64,000 nt of DNA, taken from DATCYZ01 sp036526195. GTDB taxonomy: Bacteria; Pseudomonadota; Gammaproteobacteria; Burkholderiales; SG8-39. Under the pieces are notes generated by a model. It saw nothing but the letters and a program-made list of their open reading frames with translations, did not search any database and had not been told where the DNA came from. How positions within the stretch are numbered: position 1 is the stretch's first letter; the number at the start of each line of letters is the position of its first letter. Made by a program: the position numbers and the translations under genes. Below, piece by piece: positions 18,562 through 26,305 of the stretch. The stretch covers positions 1 to 64,000 of the forward strand of contig DATCYZ010000029.1 in NCBI GenBank assembly GCA_036526195.1, read 5' to 3'.

Positions 18562-20926
18562 GCGCGGCGCCGGCGTCCGTCCCAAGGCCATTGGCGCGCG
18601 CGTCCAGCGGCTCGAAGATCCGCGCCTGCTCGCCGGCAAGGGCAGCTACGTGGACGATCGCCAGCCGCGCGGCCTGCTGCACGTGGCCTTCCGTCGCAGC
18701 GACCAGGCGCACGCGCGCATCAAATCGGTCGACCTGTCGGCCGCGCGCGCGCTGCCGGGCGTCATCGGCGCCTATTGCCTGGACGACCTCTCCGGGCTGG
18801 CGCAGCCCGGACGCGCCACCTCGACGATGCGCGGCTACCAGCCCACGGCGCTCTACCCGCTGGCCCGCGACAAGGTGCGCTTCGTCGGCGAGCCGATCGT
18901 CGCCATCGTGGCCGAGAGCCGCTACCTCGCGGAGGACGCGCTCGACCTGCTGCAGGTCGACCTCGATCCGCTGCCCGGGGTGTGCGACCCGGAAGCGGCG
19001 CTCGCCGCCGGCGCCCCGCTGCTGCACGAGGATGCCGGTTCCAACCTGATCGTCGAGCGCAGCTTCGAGCGCGGCGACGTCGAGGCGACATTCAAGGCGG
19101 CTGCGATCCGCGTCAGCGGGCGCTTCCGCTTTCATCGCAAGAGCCCGCTGGCGATGGAAAACCGGACCTACCTCGCGGACTTCGACGCAGGCCAGCGCCT
19201 GCTCACGCTGCATTCGTCCACCCAGGTGCCCGGCATCATTCGCGATGCCCTTGCCGAGATCCTCGGCCTGAGCGGCAACGGCATCCGGGTCGTTGCGCCG
19301 GACGTGGGCGGCGGCTTCGGCGGCAAGGCCTCGCTGTACCCCGAGGAAATCTGCGTCTGCCTGCTGGCGCGCCAGATCGGGCGCCCGGTGAAGTGGACCA
19401 GCGACCGGCTGGAGGATCTCGCGGCGACCAGCCAGGGCTTCGACGAGCGCATCGATGCCGAGCTGGGGCTCGATGCCGAAGGCCACATCCTCGCGCTGCG
19501 CAGCGAGGTCATCGGCGACGTCGGCGCCTATTCGATCTACCCCTGGACCGCGGGCCTCGAGCCGGTGCAGGTCATCAGCTTCATGCCGGGGCCGTATCGC
19601 GTGCCGGTCTATCGCGGCCATGTGCGCGCGGTCGCGACCTGCAAGTCGCCCACCGGCCCCTACCGCGGTGTGGGCCGGCCGATCTCCACCTTCGTGATGG
19701 AGCGCCTTGTCGACATGGCGGCCCGCGCCCTCGGGATGGATCCGCGGCAGCTTCGGCGGATCAACCTGGTCAAGGCCGGGGAGTTCCCCTACAAGACCGC
19801 GCCGGGCATCGTCTGGGATCGCTCGGGGTTCATCGAATGCCTGGAGGGCGCCTGCGGGGCAGCGGACTACGACGCCCTGCGCGCCGCCCAGGCGGCGGCG
19901 CGCGCGGAAGGGCGCTGGGTCGGAATCGGGCTCGCGTCGTACGCCGAACTGACCGGGATCGGCTCGCGCATCTCGGCCTCGCCCGGCATGCCGATCAACA
20001 CCGGCACCGAGACATCGATCCTGCGCATCGACTCCACCGGCGCGGTCACCGCGCGCTTCGGCGTCGCCTCGCACGGCCAGGGACTCGAAACCACGCTGGC
20101 GCAGGTCATCGCGGACGAGCTCGGCGCGCGCCTCGAGGACATCCGGGTCATCCATGGCGACAGCGCCGCCGTCGCCCACGGCACCGGCTCCTATGCGAGT
20201 CGCAGCACGGTGCTCGCCGGCGGTGCGGCAACCCTCGCCTCGCGCGGCCTGCGCGAGAAAGTGCTGCGCGTCGCCGCCCACCTGCTCGAGGCGGCGGCCA
20301 GCGACATCGAGGTGTCGGACGGCGTCGCGCGCGTCTCCGGCACCGACCGCGCGCTCAGCTTTCGCGAGATCGCGAAGGCGGTGTACTCGCAGATGGGACG
20401 CCTGCCGAAGGAACTGCGCGAGGACCTCTCGGAGACCAGCACCTACGACCCGTTCTTCGGCACCACCACCAGCGCCACGCACCTCGCCCAGGTCGAGATC
20501 GACCCGCGGACCTGCCGCATCACCGTGCAGCGCTACGTCGTGGCCGAGGACTGCGGCCGCCTCATCAATCCGCTGATCGTCGACGGGCAGGTGCATGGCG
20601 CCGTGGCGCAGGGCATCGGCGCCGCCCTGTTCGAGGAGATCGTCTACGACGACGAGGGCCAGCTGCTGACCGCGAGCCTGGTGGACTACGTCGTGCCCTC
20701 GGCCGCCGAACTGCCGTCGATCGAGACCGTGCACATCGAGTCGGCGTCGCCCTCGACGGTGGGTGGCTTCCGCGGCATGGGCGAAGGCGGCACCATCGGC
20801 GCGCCGGCGGCCATCGCCAACGCCATCGCCGACGCGCTCTCGCCCTTCGGCATCGAGATCCATGAACTGCCCGTGACGCCGGAACGCCTGTTCCGCCTGC
20901 TCGAGGGCGCAAAGGAGAACACTTGA
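18554..20926 (+). CDS. Mo-hydroxylase large subunit (CoxL/xanthine-oxidase family), locus 2
   Basis: The 790-residue catalytic subunit has PDVGGGFGGK, the SHGQGLETTLAQ cofactor segment and the catalytic Glu744 in GMGEGGTIG. The active-site loop at residue 370 reads PYRGVGRPIS. This differs from locus 1 (AYRGAGRPEA), from locus 3 (VRGFGGPQVY) and from CO dehydrogenase (AYRCSFR), so its substrate probably differs too. It starts inside the hydrolase gene and its stop (TGA, 20924-20926) shares a base with the SDR ATG. Confidence 0.92.
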   Translation: MTERGAGVRPKAIGARVQRLEDPRLLAGKGSYVDDRQPRGLLHVAFRRSDQAHARIKSVDLSAARALPGVIGAYCLDDLSGLAQPGRATSTMRGYQPTALYPLARDKVRFVGEPIVAIVAESRYLAEDALDLLQVDLDPLPGVCDPEAALAAGAPLLHEDAGSNLIVERSFERGDVEATFKAAAIRVSGRFRFHRKSPLAMENRTYLADFDAGQRLLTLHSSTQVPGIIRDALAEILGLSGNGIRVVAPDVGGGFGGKASLYPEEICVCLLARQIGRPVKWTSDRLEDLAATSQGFDERIDAELGLDAEGHILALRSEVIGDVGAYSIYPWTAGLEPVQVISFMPGPYRVPVYRGHVRAVATCKSPTGPYRGVGRPISTFVMERLVDMAARALGMDPRQLRRINLVKAGEFPYKTAPGIVWDRSGFIECLEGACGAADYDALRAAQAAARAEGRWVGIGLASYAELTGIGSRISASPGMPINTGTETSILRIDSTGAVTARFGVASHGQGLETTLAQVIADELGARLEDIRVIHGDSAAVAHGTGSYASRSTVLAGGAATLASRGLREKVLRVAAHLLEAAASDIEVSDGVARVSGTDRALSFREIAKAVYSQMGRLPKELREDLSETSTYDPFFGTTTSATHLAQVEIDPRTCRITVQRYVVAEDCGRLINPLIVDGQVHGAVAQGIGAALFEEIVYDDEGQLLTASLVDYVVPSAAELPSIETVHIESASPSTVGGFRGMGEGGTIGAPAAIANAIADALSPFGIEIHELPVTPERLFRLLEGAKENT

Positions 20927-21681
20927 TGGACTACAAACTGAAGGACAAGGTGGCCATCGTCACCGGTGCGGCGCGCGACGTCGGGCGCGAGATCGCCCTC
21001 ACGCTGGCCGCCGAAGGCGCGATCGTCGCGGTCAATTACATGAAATCCCGGGACGGGGCGGAGGCGGTAGTGCGCGAGATCACCGGCGCCGGCGGTCGCG
21101 CGCGCAGCTACGGGGCCGATGTTGCGGACTACGGCGCGACGAAGTCCATGGTCGATGCGGTGGTCGCGGACTGGGGACGCGTCGACATCCTGGTGAACAA
21201 CGCCGGCATGGTGCTGCGGCAGAAGTTCCTCGCCACCACCCCGGAGGACTGGCAGCGCCAGGTGGGCGTCGGGCTCTATGGCGTCATCCATACCTGCCAC
21301 GCGGTCCTGCCCCACATGACGAAGCAAAAGGGCGGGCGCATCATCAGCCTCGCAGGCGACTCGGCGCGGGTCGGCGAATCCGGCCTGTCGATCACCGCCG
21401 CCGCGCGCTCCGGCGCGATTGCGCTCACCAAGTCGCTCGCCAAGGAGTTCGGCCGTGACCAGGTGACCGTCAACGCCGTCACCCTCGGGCTGGTCGTCAC
21501 CGAGCACAACCCGCCGGCGTGGCTCGCCGCCAACGCCGACAGGATCAATCGCCAGTACCCGCTGGGGCGGATCGGCCGCCCTGACGATGTCGCGCCGATG
21601 GTGGCCTTCCTCGCCTCCGAAGGCGCGCACTGGATCACCGGGCAGGTGATCAGCGTGAACGGCGGCTACAGCATGGTGTAG
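20926..21681 (+). CDS. Short-chain dehydrogenase-like protein without catalytic tetrad
   Basis: The 251-residue protein has the classical SDR fold: TGAARDVG at residues 13-20, NNAG at 91-94, and the PLGRIGRPDDVA and ITGQVISVNGGYS C-terminus. Aligned to the BadH-like group (SDAGRVGSSGEAVYSGAK), however, the Asn, Ser, Tyr and Lys of the tetrad become Gly116, Gly144, Thr157 and Arg161, and the third glycine of TGxxxGxG is Asp18. It is therefore unlikely to be an ordinary oxidoreductase. AAAGGAG precedes the ATG. It is coupled to CoxL2 and may be a structural partner or use another chemistry. Confidence 0.85.
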   Translation: MDYKLKDKVAIVTGAARDVGREIALTLAAEGAIVAVNYMKSRDGAEAVVREITGAGGRARSYGADVADYGATKSMVDAVVADWGRVDILVNNAGMVLRQKFLATTPEDWQRQVGVGLYGVIHTCHAVLPHMTKQKGGRIISLAGDSARVGESGLSITAAARSGAIALTKSLAKEFGRDQVTVNAVTLGLVVTEHNPPAWLAANADRINRQYPLGRIGRPDDVAPMVAFLASEGAHWITGQVISVNGGYSMV

Positions 21682-21710
21682 GCCGCGCGCACAGGACGGG
21701 AAACAGACCG

Positions 21711-23282
21711 ATGATTCGAACCGAATTGATTGCCCCGATTCCGGAGCTGCTGCGGCGCCACGCGCGCGCCCGGCCGGACAAGCTTGCCTACTCGGACGCG
21801 GCAGGAGACATCGACTACGCCACGCTGGAGGCGAGCACCGCCAACCTGGCGAGCCAGCTGCAGGCGCTGGGCATCGAGGCCGGCGCACGCGTCGCCTTGC
21901 TGCTGCCCAACTCGATCGAATGGGTCCAGGGCTGCCTCGCGATCGCCCGCGCCGGCGCGATCAGCGTGCCGATCGCCTACGAGGCGGCCTTGCCCGAGAT
22001 CACCTACCGGCTCACCGACGCGGGCTGCCGCGTGCTGATCACCACCGACGAGCAGATGGCCAGGCTCGAGCCCCTGCTCGCCGGCCTGCCCGAACTCGGG
22101 CACCTGATCCTCGCATCGCGCGGCGCGCGCCATCCGCGTGGGCACCGGCTGGCGGAGTTCCTTTCACGGCCCGCGCGCGGCGCGCCGCGCGACCCGGCGA
22201 TGCTCGATACGCCCGCGTTCATCATCTACACCTCCGGCACCACCGGCCGCGCCAAGGGCGTGGTGCTCTCGGTGCGCGGCATGCTGTGGATCACGGCCGC
22301 CTGCTGGACGCCGGTCGCCGGCCTGTGCGAAAGCGACCGCGTGCTCTCGCCCCTGCCCCTGTTTCATTCGTATGCGCTCAATCTCTCGGTGCTGTCGATC
22401 CTCGCGACCGGCGCGAGCGAGCACATCCTGGAACGGTTCTCGACCCAGGCGGTGCTGGCCCAGCTTGCCACGGGTCGCTTTACCGTGTTGCCGGGCGTGC
22501 CGACGATGTTTCATTACCTGCTCGAGGCCGGCAAGGCCGCAGGGGTCGCCGCGCTGCCCGGGCTGCGCGTCTGCATCACGGCCGGCGCGATCATGCCCGC
22601 GGCGCTCAATGACGCGTTCGAGGCGCAGTTCGGGGTGCCGTTGCTCGACGGTTACGGCATCACCGAGACCTCGACCATGGTGACGATGAACTGGCTCCAC
22701 GGGACCCGCGTGCCCGGGTCCTGCGGCCTGCCGGTGCCCGGGCTCGCGGTGCGCATCATCGACCCCGCCAGCGGCCTCGACGTTGACCCGGGCGCGGAGG
22801 GGGAACTGATCGTGCGCGGACCCAACCTGATGAGCGGCTACTACCGGCAGCCCGAGGCCACCGCTGCCGCGTTGCGCAATGGCTGGTATCACACCGGGGA
22901 CCTCGCGCGGAGTGACCCGAACGGCTACCTGACGATCACCGGGCGCCTGAAGGAGCTGATCATCCGCGGCGGACAGAACATCGCCCCGGCCGAGGTCGAG
23001 GAGGCGGTCCGCGCCTGCGCGGGCGTCCTCGATTGCGCGGTCTTCGGCGTGCCGCACGAGAAGCTGGGCGAGGTGCCGGTGGCCTGCGTCGTGGTGCGTG
23101 AGGGCGAAACCGTGGATCCGGAGGCCCTGATCGCGCACTGCCGCGCGCAACTGTCCGCCTACAAGGTGCCTGCAGAAGTGCATTTCACCGACGCCATCCC
23201 GCGCACCGGGTCCGGCAAGACCATGCGCTACAAGCTGCGCGACGCGCTGCTTGCGAAGCGCGCCGGCGCGGCGGGGCGCTGA
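21711..23282 (+). CDS. Acyl/aryl-CoA synthetase (AMP-binding)
   Basis: The 523-residue class I adenylate-forming enzyme has the P-loop YTSGTTGRAKG, the GYGITETS A5 motif, the hinge motif YHTGDLARSDPNGYLTITGR and the C-terminal catalytic lysine in RTGSGKTMRYKL. It would activate a carboxylic acid to its CoA thioester through an acyl-adenylate. It follows the SDR by 29 bp and is probably in the same transcript as Mo-hydroxylase locus 2, so a pathway acid is the likely substrate. Confidence 0.9.
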   Translation: MIRTELIAPIPELLRRHARARPDKLAYSDAAGDIDYATLEASTANLASQLQALGIEAGARVALLLPNSIEWVQGCLAIARAGAISVPIAYEAALPEITYRLTDAGCRVLITTDEQMARLEPLLAGLPELGHLILASRGARHPRGHRLAEFLSRPARGAPRDPAMLDTPAFIIYTSGTTGRAKGVVLSVRGMLWITAACWTPVAGLCESDRVLSPLPLFHSYALNLSVLSILATGASEHILERFSTQAVLAQLATGRFTVLPGVPTMFHYLLEAGKAAGVAALPGLRVCITAGAIMPAALNDAFEAQFGVPLLDGYGITETSTMVTMNWLHGTRVPGSCGLPVPGLAVRIIDPASGLDVDPGAEGELIVRGPNLMSGYYRQPEATAAALRNGWYHTGDLARSDPNGYLTITGRLKELIIRGGQNIAPAEVEEAVRACAGVLDCAVFGVPHEKLGEVPVACVVVREGETVDPEALIAHCRAQLSAYKVPAEVHFTDAIPRTGSGKTMRYKLRDALLAKRAGAAGR

Positions 23283-23290
23283 GCGCACGC

Positions 23291-24313
23291 ATGTCCGCGA
23301 CGCCGCGCCTGCGCCCCCGCGCCCGCAGGGGGCCGGGCGCGCGCGTCAGGCTGCGCGAACGCAACTGCTCGATTGCGCGCACCGTGGCCATCCTGAGCGA
23401 CGGCTGGGGCTTCATGGTGCTGCGGGAGTGCTATTTCGGCGTCACCCGGTTCGACGCCTTTCAGCGCCTGCTCGACCTGCCACGCGCCACGCTCTCGGCC
23501 CGCTTGCGCAAGCTCACGGAACAGGGCCTGCTGCGACAGGTGCGCTATTCGGCGCACCCGCCGCGCTACGAATACCGCCTGACGCGCGTCGGCTTCGATC
23601 TCTACGCCGTGATGATCGCGCTCATGCGGTTCGGCGACCGGTGGCTCGCCGGCGATGCAAGGCCGCCGCTGGACCTCATCCACCAGCGTTGCGGCATGCA
23701 CTGCCATCCGCTGGTCGCCTGCTCGCACTGTGGCGACGAGATCGACGTGCGCGAGATCCGCTGCCGCGACGGGCCGGGCGCGGGCAGCGCGTTGCCGCCG
23801 CGCTGGGCAAGCCGCCGCTCCGCGGACCCGACGGCGCTCGAGCGCCGCCGCCCGAGCATGGTGGCGCGGGCGCTCAAGTTCATCGGTGACCGCTGGAGCT
23901 TCATGGTGCTGCGGGAGGCCTTCTTCGGCGTTCGCCGCTTCGACGACTTCCGCACGCGGCTCGGCATTGCGCCGAACATCCTCACCGATCGCCTGACCAG
24001 GCTGACCGGGGAACGCGTCTTCGACCGGGTGCCCTACCAGAGCGCGCCCGAGCGTTTCGAGTACCGGCTCACCGACAAGGGTCGCGACCTCGCCGGGCCG
24101 CTGCTCGCCATGCTGCGCTGGGGGGACCGCTGGCTCTCCGGCGGGGAACCGCCGCTCCTGCTGACCCACAAGGTGTGCGGCGCCGATTTCCAGCCCGTGG
24201 TGATCTGCGACCACTGCCGCGCGCCGATCCAGGCGGGCGACATGCGCTACCGCATGAACTACGCGCTGCCGGAGGGCAGCCCGCCGCCGGCCGGTCCGGC
24301 AACCCCGGACTAG
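23291..24313 (+). CDS. Tandem HxlR-type regulator
   Basis: The 340-residue protein contains two complete HxlR winged-helix units, at residues about 25-120 (CSIARTVAILSDGWGFMVLRE) and about 187-285 (SMVARALKFIGDRWSFMVLRE). Each unit is followed by a CxxC-containing tail (CSHCGDEI, Cys144/147; CDHCRAPI, Cys306/309). HxlR proteins are normally about 110-150 residues and act as dimers, so this is an internal duplication forming a built-in pseudo-dimer. It starts 8 bp after the synthetase and probably controls this cluster. It ends overlapping the convergent HpaB gene by 4 bp. Confidence 0.9.
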   Translation: MSATPRLRPRARRGPGARVRLRERNCSIARTVAILSDGWGFMVLRECYFGVTRFDAFQRLLDLPRATLSARLRKLTEQGLLRQVRYSAHPPRYEYRLTRVGFDLYAVMIALMRFGDRWLAGDARPPLDLIHQRCGMHCHPLVACSHCGDEIDVREIRCRDGPGAGSALPPRWASRRSADPTALERRRPSMVARALKFIGDRWSFMVLREAFFGVRRFDDFRTRLGIAPNILTDRLTRLTGERVFDRVPYQSAPERFEYRLTDKGRDLAGPLLAMLRWGDRWLSGGEPPLLLTHKVCGADFQPVVICDHCRAPIQAGDMRYRMNYALPEGSPPPAGPATPD

Positions 24314-25761
24314 GCTGGTTTTGTCGCCGCCGGCGGCACGTCGTAGCCCGCCATCAGGTCCTCGACCACCTTGTGATACCCCGCCCAGGGCGCCTCGCGG
24401 AAATTGTGGTTGCGCACGATGAACGACGCGCCCGCGTAAAACTTCTCGTACTGCTGGTGGCGGCCCGCGAACTCCGACCCGACCAGGTCCCAGGCCAGCT
24501 TGAAGAGCTTCATGCGATCGAGCGCAGGCATTTGCGGCGTCTGCCAGAACGTCTCGAAGCGCTGGCGCAACGCCGGGTCGTGCATCACGCTGACGTCAGC
24601 CGGCATCTGGAAGACCCCGCCGCCGCACAGTTCGCGCAGCGCGTCGATGATCTGCGAATGGCTCTCGGTCGACCAGTTGAGCGCGGCATACATGTAGCGC
24701 CGGTTGAAGGTCCGGTAGCCGGTCGGCCAGTCCTCGGCGTCCTGGATCTGCCCGGCAATCATGCCGCCGAGGGTCGCCTCGAGCGCGCACAGGCGGCCCA
24801 GCACCTCGCGCACCGCCGGAATGTCCCGCGCGCCCGAGGCCTGGGCGACCAGGCTCGCCAGCCCGACGATCAACTGCATCTTGGCGTGAAAGCGGACATT
24901 CGACTGATGGTTGCCGTAGCAATGCGCCGGCGTCTTGATGTAGATCTCGCGCGCAAGCACCGCGTCCTGGTGCACAAACACGCGCTCCCAGGGCACCTTG
25001 ACCTCGTCGCACATCACCATCGAGTCCGTCTCGTCGAAGCGCCATGCAAGCGGGTTCTCGAACTCGTTCGGCGCATCGCGCTCGAAAGGCTTGCGCGACC
25101 ACAGGCTGACGCCGGGCGCGTTCACCGGGATGGCGCAGGTGATCGATTCGGGCAACTGGTCCGGCGCCAGCGGAATCAGGTTGCCGATCCAGATCTCGTC
25201 GGCGAACACCGCGCCGGTGGCGAGCATCTTCATGCCCGAAATCACCACGCCGTCGTCGTCCTCGCGCACCACGCGCAGCGTCGGGATCGGCAGGTTCTGC
25301 TTGACGTAGAACTCCGGGTTGCGCGCGGCCTGCGGCGGAATCACGGCATAGGCGGCAAAGACATCCTTCGCGCGCATGTGCTCGTAGTAGCGAACGAGGT
25401 TGTTGGCGTACTTGCCGAAAACCGACGGATTCGTCGACATGCCGGTGACGAAGCTCGCCACGTGGTCCGGCGAACGGCCCAGCATCCCGTGCGACTGGTC
25501 GGCAATCGCGCGGTGCAGGCGCGTGCGCTGCTCGAGGTCGGCGCGGCTGCGCGCGCGCAGGAAGTACGCGCTGAATCGCTCGCCGTTCTCCTCGAAACTG
25601 TAATCCGGCGACGACGCCTTCAGGTCATAGATCGCCGCCATCGAACGCGCGGCATTGCGAAACGCCGGATGCGTCGTGACGTCCTCGACGCGCTCGGACC
25701 CGATGTAGACCACGCGCCCGTCGCGCAGCGCGCGCAGGTGCTCCGCTCCGCTCTTCAGCAT
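24310..25761 (-). CDS. HpaB-family FADH2-dependent monooxygenase
   Basis: The 483-residue product matches the 4-hydroxyphenylacetate 3-hydroxylase large-component family in length and layout. The HpaB N-terminal domain spans about residues 5-270 (GSERVEDVTTHPAFRNAARS, ADQSHGMLGRSPDHVASF) and the C-terminal acyl-CoA-dehydrogenase-like helical domain about 280-470. Such enzymes ortho-hydroxylate phenols, or hydroxylate pyrroles, with FADH2 supplied by a separate reductase. No HpaC-type reductase is in the window. It follows the cupin gene after 9 bp, so both are co-transcribed. Confidence 0.9.
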   Translation of the reverse strand: MLKSGAEHLRALRDGRVVYIGSERVEDVTTHPAFRNAARSMAAIYDLKASSPDYSFEENGERFSAYFLRARSRADLEQRTRLHRAIADQSHGMLGRSPDHVASFVTGMSTNPSVFGKYANNLVRYYEHMRAKDVFAAYAVIPPQAARNPEFYVKQNLPIPTLRVVREDDDGVVISGMKMLATGAVFADEIWIGNLIPLAPDQLPESITCAIPVNAPGVSLWSRKPFERDAPNEFENPLAWRFDETDSMVMCDEVKVPWERVFVHQDAVLAREIYIKTPAHCYGNHQSNVRFHAKMQLIVGLASLVAQASGARDIPAVREVLGRLCALEATLGGMIAGQIQDAEDWPTGYRTFNRRYMYAALNWSTESHSQIIDALRELCGGGVFQMPADVSVMHDPALRQRFETFWQTPQMPALDRMKLFKLAWDLVGSEFAGRHQQYEKFYAGASFIVRNHNFREAPWAGYHKVVEDLMAGYDVPPAATKPA

Positions 25762-25770
25762 GCGTGCCCC

Positions 25771-26175
25771 CTATTTCGGCTTGCCGCTGGTTTCGTAATA
25801 GTGGATCTCGTACAGCAGGCAACCCCCGCGCGTGGTGAACGGGCCGTGGAGGACGCCGGGCGGACGGCAGGCATAGGTGAACGCCTGCGAGGACTGCCCG
25901 CCCTGGCCCTTGGCATCGTTACCGACGACGAGATCGCCCTGGATGAGGAACACCTCCTCCCAGTGATCGTGGACAAAGGGTTCCGTCGAAAACGCGCCCG
26001 GCTCGATCTTCAGGATCCGCGTGCGGCTGCCCCGCTTCGCGACCTCGTCGAGGTCGGAGGCCAGCACCTTCTGCGAAAAGCCCGGGGGATAGTTCGACCC
26101 CGGCGAGATCCAGCCCGCGTTCATGTCGACGCCGACGAATTCCAGGTGTGGCTTGGCCTGCGTGGGTTTGCTCAT
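25771..26175 (-). CDS. Cupin-domain protein
   Basis: The 134-residue single-domain cupin has the first motif in FVHDHWEEVFLIQGDLVVG (His, His, Glu metal ligands) and the second in RPPGVLHGPFTT (His). A well-placed GGAGG precedes the ATG at 26175. It resembles small cupins related to ChrR/acetylacetone-cleaving or ring-cleaving dioxygenases, which bind one metal. Its position just ahead of HpaB suggests ring cleavage or a carbonyl-processing step after hydroxylation; this is inferred. Confidence 0.82.
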   Translation of the reverse strand: MSKPTQAKPHLEFVGVDMNAGWISPGSNYPPGFSQKVLASDLDEVAKRGSRTRILKIEPGAFSTEPFVHDHWEEVFLIQGDLVVGNDAKGQGGQSSQAFTYACRPPGVLHGPFTTRGGCLLYEIHYYETSGKPK

Positions 26176-26305
26176 GCTGCAACCTCCATGGATGCCGACG
26201 CGCATACCGTAGCACGGCCGCCGCGCCCCGCGCCCGGCGGGTGCCGCAATTGCGTGAAACGAGCCGGCATCACACGGCAGTCGCGATAGACTTGCCCTGA
26301 CCCAT

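Noticed and set aside
24175..26289. A 704-codon plus-strand frame over HpaB and cupin
   Set aside because: Antisense to two genes with clear family motifs; no domain of its own.
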